Below are positions 15,226 to 24,074 of a stretch of 64,000 nucleotides of DNA, in pieces (position 1 is the stretch's first letter; every line of letters starts with the position of its first letter). The notes under the pieces were generated by a model. The model was not told the origin of the DNA. It saw nothing but the letters and a program-made list of their open reading frames with translations, and did not search any database. The DNA comes from Collinsella aerofaciens (GTDB lineage: Bacteria > Actinomycetota > Coriobacteriia > Coriobacteriales > Coriobacteriaceae). The position numbers were made by a program, and so were the translations under genes. The stretch covers positions 1 to 64,000 of the forward strand of contig NZ_JADNOH010000057.1 in the NCBI RefSeq assembly GCF_015557435.1, in the 5' to 3' direction.

Positions 15226-16656
15226 ATGGCTCTTTGGGGCGGTCGTTTTGAGGCAGGCGTGGCCGAGGTCACGCAGGAGTTTGGCGCATCGTTGCCGGTT
15301 GACAAACATCTCTATAAGCAGGATATCGCCGGATCTAAGGCACATGCCAAGATGCTGGCGGCCCAGGGCATTATCAGCGCCGAGGACGAGCAGGCGATTG
15401 CCGAGGGCCTGACCGGAATCGAACAGGATATCGATGCCGGCAACTTCACCTTTGATATCAACGACGAGGACATTCATATGTCCATCGAAAGCGAGCTGAC
15501 GCGTCGTATCGGCGAGGCTGGCAAGCGCTTGCATACTGGGCGTTCGCGCAACGACCAGGTGGCGACCGATACGCGCCTGGGCGTCAAGGCGCTGGCCAAG
15601 GAGCTCATGGAGGCCAATCTTGAGCTGCGCCATGTGCTGGTGGATGCGGCCAAGAAGTACGACAAGGTGATTCTTCCGGGCTACACGCATATGCAGCACG
15701 CTCAGCCCGTGCTGCTCTCGCATCATCTGCTGGCGTATTCCTGGATGTTCGCGCGCGACTTTACGCGCCTGAAGGCCGCCTTTGATGCCGCCGACAACTG
15801 CCCGCTGGGTGCTGCCGCGCTTGCCGGTACGAGCTATCCGCTCGATCGCCAGATGACGGCTGCCGAACTTGGCTTTGCGGGCGTGATTCCCAACTCGCTC
15901 GATGCGGTTTCCGACCGTGATTTCTTGCTCGATCTGCATTACGCCGGATCCGTCATGGCGATGCACCTGTCGCGTCTTTCCGAGGAGATCGTGCTGTGGT
16001 CGAGCTCCGAATTTGGCTTTATCACGCTTTCAGACTCCTACTCCACCGGCTCGTCCATCATGCCGCAGAAGAAGAATCCCGACTTTGCCGAGCTTATCCG
16101 CGGTAAGAGCGGTCGCGTGTACGGCAACCTGGTGCAGCTGCTGGTAACCATGAAGGGCCTGCCGCTCGCTTATAACAAGGACTTGCAGGAGGACAAGGAG
16201 GGCGCGCTCGATACCGCTCGCACGCTCATGCAGTGCCTGTCCGTTATGGCGGGCATGATCTCGACCTGGACTGTCAACGAGGTCGCCATGGCGCGCGAGT
16301 GTGGCGTGGGCCACTTGGCAGCCACTGATGTTGCCGATTACCTGGCAAAGCGCGGCCTGCCGTTCCGTGAGGCGCATGCCGTGGTGGGCCATCTGGTCCT
16401 GATGTGTGAGAAGCGCGGCTGCAATCTTGAGGACCTGCCGTTTGAGGTGTTTCAGGAGGCAAGCCCGCTCTTTGAGCGCGATATTACCGAGGCGCTCGAC
16501 ATCCCGTCGATCGTTGCCGCGCGCACGACCGAGGGCGGCACCGCTCCTGCCGCCGTTGCCGTGCAGTTGGGGCGCGCCGAGACGCAGCTTGCGGCCGATG
16601 AGGGCGTGTTTGGCTCGTTGACCAAGGTCGTCGAGATGGGCCACGGAGCTAATTAG
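15226..16656 (+). CDS. argH: argininosuccinate lyase
   Basis: A 476-aa fumarase-superfamily lyase splitting argininosuccinate to arginine and fumarate. LWGGRFEAGV near the N-terminus, HTGRSRNDQVATDTRL, YTHMQHAQPVLLSHHL and the mobile signature loop GSSIMPQKKNPD (Ser276 is the first loop Ser) are all present. Length is normal. The ATG at 15226 is preceded by AAAGGGGACG; an in-frame ATG at 15208 overlaps that ribosome site. The terminator at 16702-16735 follows. Confidence 0.97.
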   Translation: MALWGGRFEAGVAEVTQEFGASLPVDKHLYKQDIAGSKAHAKMLAAQGIISAEDEQAIAEGLTGIEQDIDAGNFTFDINDEDIHMSIESELTRRIGEAGKRLHTGRSRNDQVATDTRLGVKALAKELMEANLELRHVLVDAAKKYDKVILPGYTHMQHAQPVLLSHHLLAYSWMFARDFTRLKAAFDAADNCPLGAAALAGTSYPLDRQMTAAELGFAGVIPNSLDAVSDRDFLLDLHYAGSVMAMHLSRLSEEIVLWSSSEFGFITLSDSYSTGSSIMPQKKNPDFAELIRGKSGRVYGNLVQLLVTMKGLPLAYNKDLQEDKEGALDTARTLMQCLSVMAGMISTWTVNEVAMARECGVGHLAATDVADYLAKRGLPFREAHAVVGHLVLMCEKRGCNLEDLPFEVFQEASPLFERDITEALDIPSIVAARTTEGGTAPAAVAVQLGRAETQLAADEGVFGSLTKVVEMGHGAN

Positions 16657-17033
16657 CTTATTGGATGCGTCTGTCTGGTGCGTTCATCATATCTTGCCTT
16701 TACGGGTGCCTGCTACGGTGGGCGCCCGTTTTGTTATAGAGAAGGAAGGAGCTTGTCGAAAACTTTTGTAGGACATTTGCGCAGGTTGTGAAGGGGGTAC
16801 GTTCGCGGGTGGCAACCGACCGCCCGCTCTGTTCGATGTGGTTGATGAGCGGTCGGATGGTACTCTAATCGGGCTTCGAAACAGAAGTGACACATATGGA
16901 GCGCTTTAATAAATTGCAGCGTTTCAATAAACAGCTTTTTGTTTAACTGCAGCTAAAACTCTGTTACGATGCAGTCCAGGCGGGTGCCGGAATGGGACTT
17001 GGGCACGCGCGAACCTACTTGAAAGGCTACCTT
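16657..17033 (+). other. argH-ndk intergenic region
   Basis: It holds the argH terminator and then about 300 bases with no convincing gene. The right half is AT-rich and should contain the ndk promoter (TACGAT at about 16965-16970 is a possible -10). A GCGGTCGG/CCGACCGC-like complementarity (about 16827 and 16850) could form a hairpin. Confidence 0.5.
16702..16735 (+). terminator. rho-independent terminator of argH
   Basis: ACGGGTGCC (16702-16710) pairs with GGCGCCCGT (16721-16729), followed by TTTGTT. Confidence 0.85.
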
Positions 17034-17438
17034 ATGGCTATCGAGAAGACCTTCATCATAATTAAGCCCGACGCCGTGCGCGACCGCAAGATCGGCGAGA
17101 TCGTTGCTCGTATTGAGCGCAGCGGCCTTGTCATCGAGCGCATGGAGATGACCACGCTCGAGCGCGCTACCGTCGAGGAGCACTACGCCCATCTGGCCGA
17201 CAAGCCCTTCTTTGGCGGTCTCTGCGACTTTATGACGAGCGGTCCGGTCGTCAAGATGGTTGTTTCCGGTCTTTCCGCTGTCTCCAAGATGCGCACCCTT
17301 ATGGGCTCCACCAACCCGCTTGATGCTGCTCCTGGCACCATCCGCGGCGACTTCGCCGTCGATGTCAACGCCAACGTGATTCACGGCTCCGACTGCCTGG
17401 AGAACGCCGAGATCGAGATCAAGCGCTTCTTTGGCTAA
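17034..17438 (+). CDS. ndk: nucleoside diphosphate kinase
   Basis: A 134-aa enzyme moving the gamma phosphate between nucleoside triphosphates and diphosphates. KTFIIIKPDAVRDRKIGEI at the N-terminus and NVIHGSDCLENAEIEI with the phosphorylated His117 are diagnostic. Length fits, though the STNPLDAAPGTIRGD loop is normal and the C-terminus is slightly short. The ATG at 17034 follows GAAAGGCTACCTT; an upstream in-frame ATG at 16992 lacks a ribosome site. A strong terminator follows. Confidence 0.96.
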   Translation: MAIEKTFIIIKPDAVRDRKIGEIVARIERSGLVIERMEMTTLERATVEEHYAHLADKPFFGGLCDFMTSGPVVKMVVSGLSAVSKMRTLMGSTNPLDAAPGTIRGDFAVDVNANVIHGSDCLENAEIEIKRFFG

Positions 17439-17476
17439 ACCAGCTTTGACTCCTTAAAGCTGTTAGCGTGTGGCTT

Positions 17477-17510
17477 GGGCGCCGCGGAACTCCATCCGCG
17501 GCGCCCTTTT
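17477..17510 (+). terminator. rho-independent terminator of ndk
   Basis: GGGCGCCGCGG (17477-17487) pairs perfectly with CCGCGGCGCCC (17496-17506), followed by TTTT. Confidence 0.9.
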
Positions 17511-17517
17511 ATATTCC

Positions 17518-17550
17518 AGTAGATTTTTGGGACATGCCTAGAAATCTACT
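17518..17550. repeat. small inverted repeat
   Basis: AGTAGATTT and AAATCTACT are perfect 9-bp arms around TTGGGACATGCCTAG. It lies between the ndk and rpiB terminators; the GGGACA core echoes the family B and C repeats. Confidence 0.6.
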
Positions 17551-17554
17551 AAAG

Positions 17555-17594
17555 AGCCCCCGCCTGGAATGTGCGTGCATTCCAGGCGGGGGCT
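17555..17594 (-). terminator. terminator of rpiB
   Basis: AGCCCCCGCCTGGAATG and CATTCCAGGCGGGGGCT form a perfect 17-bp hairpin 28 bases beyond the rpiB stop. On the minus strand it is followed by CTTTAGTAGATTTTT. Confidence 0.8.
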
Positions 17595-17621
17595 GTCGCT
17601 AGCGTATGGCGTTGTAAGTCT

Positions 17622-18089
17622 TTAGGCCTCGTCGACGACCTTGAGACCGCGGGTCTGGTCGATCTCGTTGAGGAGGTTGACGCGACGCTCGTGACGGCCG
17701 CCCTCAAACTCGGCGTCGAGCCACTCGTCGACGATCATCTTGGCGAGCTCGGAGCCAACGACGCGGGCGCCAAAGGCGAGCACGTTGGTGTTATTGTGCA
17801 TGCGCGAGAGCTTGGCGCTGAAGGGCTCGGAGCACACGACGGCGCGTACGCCCTCGACCTTGTTGGCAGCCAGGCTGATCCCGACGCCGGTGCCGCAGAT
17901 CAGGATACCCAGGTCAACGTCGCCGTTGGCAACGGCCTTGCCCACTTTGTAACCGGCGATGGGGTAGTCGAAGCTCTCGGAGGTGTCGGTGCCAAAGTTC
18001 ACGACCTCGCAGCCGCGCTCCTTCAGGTGCTCGGAAATGATGTTCTTGAGCTCGACGGCGGCGTGGTCGTTACCGATACCGATCTTCAT
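17622..18089 (-). CDS. rpiB: ribose-5-phosphate isomerase B
   Basis: A 155-aa RpiB/LacA-LacB family isomerase interconverting ribose 5-phosphate and ribulose 5-phosphate. GIGNDHAAVELKN at the N-terminus supplies the phosphate-site Asp/His, LGILICGTGVGISLAANK carries the catalytic Cys, and LSRMHNNTNVLAFGARVVG is the conserved central block. Length fits. The start at 18089 follows GAGAGGAACC. It is divergent from the cysteine desulfidase gene. Confidence 0.94.
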   Translation of the reverse strand: MKIGIGNDHAAVELKNIISEHLKERGCEVVNFGTDTSESFDYPIAGYKVGKAVANGDVDLGILICGTGVGISLAANKVEGVRAVVCSEPFSAKLSRMHNNTNVLAFGARVVGSELAKMIVDEWLDAEFEGGRHERRVNLLNEIDQTRGLKVVDEA

Positions 18090-18359
18090 GGATGGTTCCT
18101 CTCTGGTCTGTGCGGCGCAAATGCTAAAGGTGTTTACCGCGTTCGACTGCATGATAGCGCGACTTTTGCGTAAACGCTCGGGCGTTTTTTGGTCAAACGC
18201 TTTAGCAGGCAACAAGACCGGCCTCTCATGAATAATGCCGCCAATTTGTGCTTGAGCGCCGTCCGCCGGAACCGTGGTTGCGGTTTTTGATGCATTGTTA
18301 TCAAATAAAGGAGCCAACTTTTTTGAGAGTCCAGCCCGTTATGCAAGTAGGAGATACCT

Positions 18360-19679
18360 ATGCCTACCGATTCCATCCGTGATGCCGCGTTTTGCGATGT
18401 TTTGAACCGCGAGCTTGTCTGTGCACTCGGCTGCACCGAGCCCATTGCCGTTGCCTATGCAGCGGCGCTGGCGAGCCAGACGCTCGGTTGCGAACCCGAT
18501 CATATGGATGTTGCCTGCTCGGGCAACATTATCAAGAACGTTAAGAGCGTGACCGTGCCCAACTCGGGCGGTATGCACGGTATTGAAGCCGCGGCCGTGC
18601 TGGGTGCCGTGGGCGGCGACGCTAAGAGCGCGCTCGAGGTGCTCGAGAGCGTTAACGATGAAGACCGCGCTCGCGTGGCCGAGCTCCTCGCCGACGCCGG
18701 CTACTGCGATGTGTCGCTTGTCGAGGGTGTGCCCAACCTCTACATCAAGGTGACTGCGACGGCCGGGGGCCATACCGCGGTCGTCGAGATTACCGATCAC
18801 CACACTAATGTCACGTGCCATACGCTCGATGGTATTCCGGTATGCGGCAAGTCGGCGGGGGAGTGCGCCGCCTGCGCCGAGCGCGTGGTGGCCGAGCGTG
18901 CGGCAGATAACGCCGATACGCCCATGTCCATTGATTCCATCATCGACTTTATCGAGGACGGTGACATTGAGGGCGCCCGCGCTGCCGTTGAGCGTCAGAT
19001 TGAGCTGAATGGCGCAATCAGTGCCGAGGGCCTTGCGCACGCTTGGGGCGCCGAGGTGGGTCGTACGCTGCTGGGTGCTCGTGCCGATGACGTCGCCTGC
19101 CGTGCCCGTGCCCGTGCGGCCGCCGGGTCCGACGCCCGCATGAACGGTTGCGCGCTGCCGGTCGCCATTGTGTGCGGCTCGGGCAATCAGGGCATTACCT
19201 GCGCACTGCCCGTCATGGAGTATGCCGAGTACCTGCGCTGCGACCACGAGCGCCTGGTGCGTGCCGTGATGCTGTCCGATCTCATTGCCGTGCATATCAA
19301 GAGCTACATTGGTGCGCTCTCGGCGTTTTGCGGCGCTATTTGCGCTGCGTGCGGTGCCGGTGCCGCGATTACCTGGCTGTGCGGTGGCACGCGCGAGCAA
19401 ATCGGTGCGACGGTCTCCAATACGCTCGGCAATGTGGGCGGCATCGTGTGCGATGGCGCCAAGGCGAGCTGTGCCGCCAAGATCTCGGCTGCCGTCGATG
19501 CAGCGATTCTGGGCCATGATATGGCCATGCAGGGTCGCGGCTTCCGCGCCGGCGAGGGCCTGATCCAAGATACCGTTGAGCAGACAATCGCCAGTATGGG
19601 CTACGTAGGCCGTGTGGGCATGAAAGATACCGACGTCGAGATCCTCAACATCATGATCGGCAAAACCCAAGTGTGCTAG
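18360..19679 (+). CDS. cyuA: L-cysteine desulfidase / UPF0597 serine dehydratase-like protein
   Basis: A 439-aa cytoplasmic iron-sulfur lyase of the YhaM/CyuA family. ELVCALGCTEPIAVAYAAA (residues about 17-35) is the family hallmark. Further Cys lie in CGKSAGECAACAE, FCGAICAACGAG and VCDGAKASCAAK, available for a [4Fe-4S] cluster and catalysis. E. coli CyuA degrades cysteine to pyruvate, ammonia and sulfide. The start follows TAGGAGATACCT. The final TAG shares a CTAG palindrome with the stop of the convergent HAD gene. No CyuP-type transporter is adjacent. Confidence 0.85.
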   Translation: MPTDSIRDAAFCDVLNRELVCALGCTEPIAVAYAAALASQTLGCEPDHMDVACSGNIIKNVKSVTVPNSGGMHGIEAAAVLGAVGGDAKSALEVLESVNDEDRARVAELLADAGYCDVSLVEGVPNLYIKVTATAGGHTAVVEITDHHTNVTCHTLDGIPVCGKSAGECAACAERVVAERAADNADTPMSIDSIIDFIEDGDIEGARAAVERQIELNGAISAEGLAHAWGAEVGRTLLGARADDVACRARARAAAGSDARMNGCALPVAIVCGSGNQGITCALPVMEYAEYLRCDHERLVRAVMLSDLIAVHIKSYIGALSAFCGAICAACGAGAAITWLCGGTREQIGATVSNTLGNVGGIVCDGAKASCAAKISAAVDAAILGHDMAMQGRGFRAGEGLIQDTVEQTIASMGYVGRVGMKDTDVEILNIMIGKTQVC

Positions 19680-20434
19680 GACAGTTCGTCGGCTACTTGG
19701 TGTTCGTAGAAGGCTTCTACTACGGCGTTAAAGTCGCGGGCGAAGCCTTCCATGGTTCCGCGCCAGGTGACTCGGTTGGGCTTGCCCTGGCCTACATAGG
19801 CAGTCTGAATGCCGCAGGCGGGGCTGGGGAAGTCGCGTTTGGGATCGTTGCCCACCATAAGGACCTCGTGCGGTTCGAGCCCCATCACCTGAAGCTGCTC
19901 TAGATAGTAGGTGGCATCAGGCTTGCAGCGGGTGGCGTTTCCCATGTGCGTGACGAGCTCAAAGGGGGCGTCGGCCAGGTCGCCCCAACCCATGCGGCAC
20001 TCGATGGCCCCCTGCGGAAAGCTGGGGTTGGTAAAGAGCGCGCAGCGCAGCCCTGCGTCCTGTACGGCCTGAAGCGCGGCGTGTGCGCCCGGCATGGCAT
20101 GGGCGTTGATGAATTCGTCATTCTTGTACGGAAGAACTTCGCGGTCGTAGTAGGTAAACGCCTCGTAGATAAGTGGGTCCGAGAGGCAAATCCCGCATCG
20201 GCGCTCGACCTCTTCTTGGTAAAACTCAAGATTGGTGCGGTTGTCCGTGCCGCTGCGGCGATTGGCGTTGAGGTCGACCAGGATGGTGCCGAGGCGTGCC
20301 ATCGTGCCACCGCGGCTGCGGCGCCCGATATCCGCGAGCATCGAAGAGACATCCTTAAAATAGCGAAGGATGAACGCGTTGAGGTTGATGCTAAGAAGCG
20401 TTTCGTCCATATCGAAAACGACTGCTTTGAGCAC
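19676..20434 (-). CDS. HAD-superfamily hydrolase
   Basis: A 252-aa haloacid-dehalogenase phosphatase: motif I is VVFDMDETLLSIN, motif II FTNPS, motif III around CKPDATYY, and motif IV MVGNDPKRDF. The cap domain sits between about 30 and 110. The substrate is unknown. The start is the GTG at 20434 (complement of CAC 20432-20434), preceded on the minus strand by GAGAAAGG with seven-base spacing and reading straight into LKAVVFDMDE. Upstream in-frame codons lack a ribosome site. The stop overlaps the cyuA stop. Confidence 0.85.
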   Translation of the reverse strand: MLKAVVFDMDETLLSINLNAFILRYFKDVSSMLADIGRRSRGGTMARLGTILVDLNANRRSGTDNRTNLEFYQEEVERRCGICLSDPLIYEAFTYYDREVLPYKNDEFINAHAMPGAHAALQAVQDAGLRCALFTNPSFPQGAIECRMGWGDLADAPFELVTHMGNATRCKPDATYYLEQLQVMGLEPHEVLMVGNDPKRDFPSPACGIQTAYVGQGKPNRVTWRGTMEGFARDFNAVVEAFYEHQVADELS

Positions 20435-20750
20435 GCGGGCACCTTTCTCGAAAAATCGATCTAGAATCGTTGGCTCCGGATACTTTACCCCAAAGCCGAA
20501 TGCCTGGCTGGTTATCGTCAAGTTGCGGAGACGTGTGTTCATAAGATTACGAAAAAGTCTCCACACGAGTAAAAAATCGCAGTTCACGCTTGAAATCGAA
20601 CTCATTTCCCCGTAACCTATACGAACGTGATTGCATAAGCGTCACAATTAGTATCTGTCGGCTCCCGAGTGTTCCTAAACGTTGTGTGCTTGTCGCACCC
20701 TTCTGTAGGTCCTAGCAATCGGGGCCCCGTAGTTCGAAAGGGGTCCACCT
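20435..20750 (+). other. intergenic region upstream of rpsA
   Basis: About 316 bases without a recognisable gene, AT-rich in the first half. It must hold the divergent promoters for the HAD gene and rpsA. I see no strong repeat or riboswitch. Confidence 0.4.
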
Positions 20751-21917
20751 TTGAGTGAGATTCAGAACTCGTCCATTTTCTCTCTTGACGATGTCAACGA
20801 GGAGGAGATGAACAACCTCATCGACGGTACGATTACCGACTTTGATGAGGGCGATCTCGTTAACGGCACTGTCGTTAAGATCGAGCATGACGAGGTGCTC
20901 GTTGACATCGGATTCAAGTCCGAGGGCGTTATCCCGGTCCGCGAGCTGTCCATCCGCAAGGACGCTAACCCTGCAGACATCGTTGCACTCGGTGATCCCA
21001 TCGAGGCTCTGGTTCTCCAGAAGGAGGACAAGGACGGTCGTCTGGTCCTGTCCAAGAAGCGTGCCGAGTACGAGCGTGCTTGGAACCGCATCGAGGAGAA
21101 GTTCAACTCCGGCGAGAACGTCGAGGGCGAGGTTATCGAGGTTGTCAAGGGCGGCCTGATCCTCGACATCGGCCTGCGTGGCTTCCTGCCCGCTTCCCTC
21201 GTCGACCTCCGTCGCGTCAAGGACCTCACCTCCTACATGGGCACCCGCATCGAGGCCCGCGTCATCGAGATGGACCGCAACCGCAACAACGTTGTCCTCT
21301 CCCGTCGCGTCGTGCTCGAGGAGTCCCGTAAGGCCGAGCGCTCCGAGATCCTGTCCAAGCTCAAGTCTGGCATGCGTCTCCAGGGCACCGTTTCCTCCAT
21401 CGTCGACTTCGGCGCCTTCGTCGACCTCGGCGGTATCGACGGCCTCATCCACATCTCCGAGCTCTCCTGGAACCACGTCAACCATCCTTCCGAGGTTGTC
21501 AAGGTCGGCCAGGAGGTCGAGGTCGAGGTTCTCGACGTCGACCTCAACCGCGAGCGCATCTCCCTGGGTCTCAAGCAGACCACCGAGGATCCGTGGCGCG
21601 CACTGGTCAAGAAGTACCCCGTCGGCGCTATCGTCGAGGGCACTGTGACCAAGCTTGTCCCGTTCGGCGCTTTCGTTGACCTGGGCGAGGGCATCGAGGG
21701 CCTGGTGCACATCTCCGAGATGGCCAACAAGCACGTGGACCAGCCTTCTCAGGTCACCCACGTTGGCGACAAGGTTCAGGTCAAGGTCATGGAGATCGAC
21801 CTCGATCGTCGTCGTATCTCCCTGTCCATGAAGTCTGCTGCTGAGACTCTGGGCGTCGAGATCGAGGTTACCCCGCTGCCTTCCGAGAAGAAGGACGAGG
21901 AGACCGACGCCGAGTAA
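20751..21917 (+). CDS. rpsA: 30S ribosomal protein S1
   Basis: A 388-aa RNA-binding protein with four S1 repeats at about residues 32-100, 118-183, 204-272 and 289-357. Repeats three and four show the classic GTVSSIVDFGAFVDLGGIDG and EGTVTKLVPFGAFVDLGEG cores. It helps mRNA bind the 30S subunit. Four repeats rather than six is usual for actinobacteria and other Gram-positives. The start is a TTG with GAAAGGGG eight bases upstream; no ATG in this frame fits before residue 20. Codon use is strongly biased, as in highly expressed genes. Terminator at 21942-21975. Confidence 0.95.
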   Translation: MSEIQNSSIFSLDDVNEEEMNNLIDGTITDFDEGDLVNGTVVKIEHDEVLVDIGFKSEGVIPVRELSIRKDANPADIVALGDPIEALVLQKEDKDGRLVLSKKRAEYERAWNRIEEKFNSGENVEGEVIEVVKGGLILDIGLRGFLPASLVDLRRVKDLTSYMGTRIEARVIEMDRNRNNVVLSRRVVLEESRKAERSEILSKLKSGMRLQGTVSSIVDFGAFVDLGGIDGLIHISELSWNHVNHPSEVVKVGQEVEVEVLDVDLNRERISLGLKQTTEDPWRALVKKYPVGAIVEGTVTKLVPFGAFVDLGEGIEGLVHISEMANKHVDQPSQVTHVGDKVQVKVMEIDLDRRRISLSMKSAAETLGVEIEVTPLPSEKKDEETDAE

Positions 21918-22240
21918 ATCGGTTTGACGATCACTTGTTTTAAGGGATCCGTCCGTAATGGACGGGTCCCTTTTTGCATTTGGCACCGAGATGCGCAATG
22001 CTGCCGGGCTGTCCACAGGCTATTGGATTGTCGGTGCATGAAAAAAGCCGACATCCCGCCTCGGGGAGGAGGCGGGAACACACCGAGTAGACGGAGGGGT
22101 GCGGAGCGCGGTCGCGTCTCGACTGACGACGTTGCCCATCGACAGGATCATTGTAACGCATGGCGGTTCTTGGTTTATCGTGTCGAGCGTTTGCGTTGTG
22201 CCATTGCCTGCGGTAACGGTGTGTTACACTCTTGCACTGC
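21918..22240. other. rpsA-rnpB intergenic region
   Basis: Contains the rpsA terminator, a GCCGACATCCCGCC...GGAGGCGGG hairpin near 22048-22076 that on the minus strand is followed by TTTTTT, and the presumed rnpB promoter at its right end. No gene was found. The minus-strand terminator-like hairpin has no obvious minus-strand gene in front of it. Confidence 0.5.
21942..21975 (+). terminator. rho-independent terminator of rpsA
   Basis: AAGGGA-CCGTCC arms pair with GGACGG-TCCCTT around GTAAT and run into TTTTT. Confidence 0.9.
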
Positions 22241-22598
22241 TGAGTGGGCCAGACGGTCGCGCGATGTGCTGCTTGCAGTACGCGTGAGGAAAGTCCGGGC
22301 TCCAGAGGGCGGGATGCCGGCTAACGGCCGGGCGGAGTGATCCGACGGAAAGCGCCGCAGAAAAGAAGACTCCCACCTGCGCCGCAAGGCGTAAAGGGAA
22401 AAGCTGAAACGGTGGTGTAAGAGACCACCAGCGTCGTGGCAACATGGCGGCTTGGCAAGCCCCATCCGGAGCAAGCGCGAATAGGAACGCTATGGGCCGG
22501 CCCGGTCCGCGTTCGGGTAGCGTGCGTGGAGCTGCACGGTAACGTGCAGACAAGATAAATGACCGTTCACGACAGAACCCGGCTTATCGGCCCACTCG
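22241..22598 (+). ncRNA. rnpB: RNase P RNA (type A)
   Basis: The catalytic RNA of RNase P. The 5' P1 strand GAGTGGGCC (22242-22250) pairs with GGCCCACTC (22589-22597). Conserved cores are visible: GAGGAAAGTCCGGGC near 22287, the AGGGAAAAGCTGAAACGGTG-like region near 22395, and ACAGAACCCGGCTTAT near 22573. The total of about 358 nt is normal for a bacterial type A RNA. The tRNA CCA-interacting GGT loop region was not resolved by eye. Confidence 0.96.
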
Positions 22599-22616
22599 GC
22601 ACTTTGTTGACGCTGC

Positions 22617-22715
22617 GAACCCGTCAGCGCGGCAATCTGCCTTTCAAACCTTCGGGCATGACCATAAGGTCAATGCCCTCGGCTTTCAAGGCACCTTGCT
22701 CGCGCTGACGGGTTC
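22617..22715. repeat. nested inverted repeat downstream of rnpB
   Basis: GAACCCGTCAGCGCG (22617-22631) is exactly complementary to CGCGCTGACGGGTTC (22701-22715). Inside, TGCCTT/AAGGCA and GGGCATGACC/GGTCAATGCCC pair again around ATAA. Three concentric helices in 99 bases suggest a structured RNA tail, a terminator complex or a mobile hairpin element. Confidence 0.8.
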
Positions 22716-22818
22716 TCGCTTTCGTTGACGGAATCATCGGCGTTGCCATTCTTTTTACTAGGGTTATCGTATTATTGAGGCTGTTTGTTGCTGCGCTTTA
22801 TTTTGTTGAGGGGCTTTG

Positions 22819-23454
22819 TTGGACAGCTATTTTACTCTGCAATCGAATATTGAGGCTTCGGGCGAGTTTGTGGACCGCAAGAGCCGGTTTATTGCCCAGC
22901 TGGTCCATATTGAGTCCGAGGACGAGGCGAATGCCTTTATCGAGATGGTTCGCAAGCGTCATTACGACGCTCGACACAATGTTCCCGCGTGGATTTTGGT
23001 CGATGGGCGTGAGCGCCAGAGCGATGATGGTGAGCCGAGCCGTACGAGCGGTATGCCGACACTCGAGGTGCTGCGTGGCGCGGGGCTCAAAAATGTTTGC
23101 TGCGTAGTGACACGCTATTTTGGTGGTACGTTGTTGGGGCCCGGTGGCTTGGTACGCGCCTATACCGCGGCGACGCAGGCGGCGGTGGCCGCGGCTCAGG
23201 AGGCCGGGCAGATCGTCGAGATGACGAGTGTCGTGCCTGTTGACGTGCATGTGGCCTATCCGCAGTATGAGCAGGTGCTTCGCTTGGCCCAGGATTCCGG
23301 TGCCAAGGTTTCGGATACCGAGTACGCGGATGCCGTGACACTTCATTTGGTGTTTAAGGCGGGGGAGCAGGGGTCGTTTTGCGCTAAGATGCGCGAGCTT
23401 ATGGCGGGGCGCGAGGAGATTGAGGTCAGCACTCCCGAATTTGCCGAGTTCTAA
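22819..23454 (+). CDS. IMPACT/YigZ family protein (UPF0029)
   Basis: A 211-aa protein. The N-terminal UPF0029 domain contains EFVDRKSRFIAQLVHI, RHYDARHNVPAWIL, DDGEPSRTSGMPTLEVLRG and VVTRYFGGTLLGPGGLVRAY, the YigZ/IMPACT hallmark; the C-terminal DUF1949-like domain follows. Bacterial members bind nucleic acids or ribosomes, with no settled role. The start is one of two adjacent TTG codons; 22819 is chosen because it leaves a five-base spacing from GAGGGG (22808-22813). Terminator at 23458-23510. Confidence 0.9.
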   Translation: MDSYFTLQSNIEASGEFVDRKSRFIAQLVHIESEDEANAFIEMVRKRHYDARHNVPAWILVDGRERQSDDGEPSRTSGMPTLEVLRGAGLKNVCCVVTRYFGGTLLGPGGLVRAYTAATQAAVAAAQEAGQIVEMTSVVPVDVHVAYPQYEQVLRLAQDSGAKVSDTEYADAVTLHLVFKAGEQGSFCAKMRELMAGREEIEVSTPEFAEF

Positions 23455-23457
23455 CGG

Positions 23458-23510
23458 CGACGGTCGGCGTGCTTTTGGACGGATCCCAAGCACACCGACC
23501 GTCGTTTTAT
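23458..23510 (+). terminator. terminator of the YigZ-family gene
   Basis: CGACGGTCGG-GTGCTT and AAGCAC-CCGACCGTCG arms (17 bp with one mismatch) are followed by TTTTAT. The next gene is convergent. Confidence 0.85.
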
Positions 23511-23521
23511 GTCGCTGCCGT

Positions 23522-23968
23522 TTACTCGGCGAGCTGCTTTAGTACATCACAGGCGATTTCGACGGCATCGTCGATGCAGCCGGGGCAGCTGCGGAGCGGA
23601 CCCTTGTCCGATCCGATGCCCTTGAGCGTGCCGCAGACGGTCGTCGTGTTCTTCTCGCCAAAGCGCTTGGCAATCTCGCGCGACAGTTTGTAGGTCTGGC
23701 CCTTGGTCTTGGGGTTTTCCATGCCATCGCTCATTACAAAGCCCATGATGGCCACGGCGCCCGAGATGGCACCGCAAGTTTCGGTCATGCCGCCCATGCC
23801 GGCGCCAAAGCCCTCGGTGAGGGTAAAGGCGACCTGGGGGTCGAGCCCGACGGCGGGCGCGAGCGTGCAGGCGACGGCCTGCGCGCAGTTAAAGCCGCGG
23901 GCGTGGTATTCGGCAGCCTGAGCCTGGCAGGTGGCAGTGTTGAGCTGAGTGGTATCAATCTGCTTCAT
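23522..23968 (-). CDS. C_GCAxxG_C_C family redox protein
   Basis: A 148-aa protein of the conserved-Cys family named for the C-GCAxxG-C-C pattern. FNCAQAVACTLAPAVG, GFGAGMGGMTETCGAISGAV and SCPGCIDDAVEIACDVL carry the conserved Cys. Members are thought to bind metal or undergo redox chemistry and often accompany oxidoreductases in anaerobes; there is no defined reaction. The start at 23968 follows CAAGGAGACACC; longer in-frame extensions lack this site. Confidence 0.88.
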   Translation of the reverse strand: MKQIDTTQLNTATCQAQAAEYHARGFNCAQAVACTLAPAVGLDPQVAFTLTEGFGAGMGGMTETCGAISGAVAIMGFVMSDGMENPKTKGQTYKLSREIAKRFGEKNTTTVCGTLKGIGSDKGPLRSCPGCIDDAVEIACDVLKQLAE

Positions 23969-24074
23969 CGGTGTCTCCTTGATTGCGGTGTACCCGCCTA
24001 TGGTACCCTTGCTGGCGCATTCGCTTATCGAGACCGCAGTGCATATCTCATTGTTTTTCGCCATCGAACACTTT

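Noticed and set aside
16896-16946. A 16-codon frame before ndk with a repeated RFNK
   Set aside because: No ribosome site and too short; likely chance in an AT-rich promoter region.
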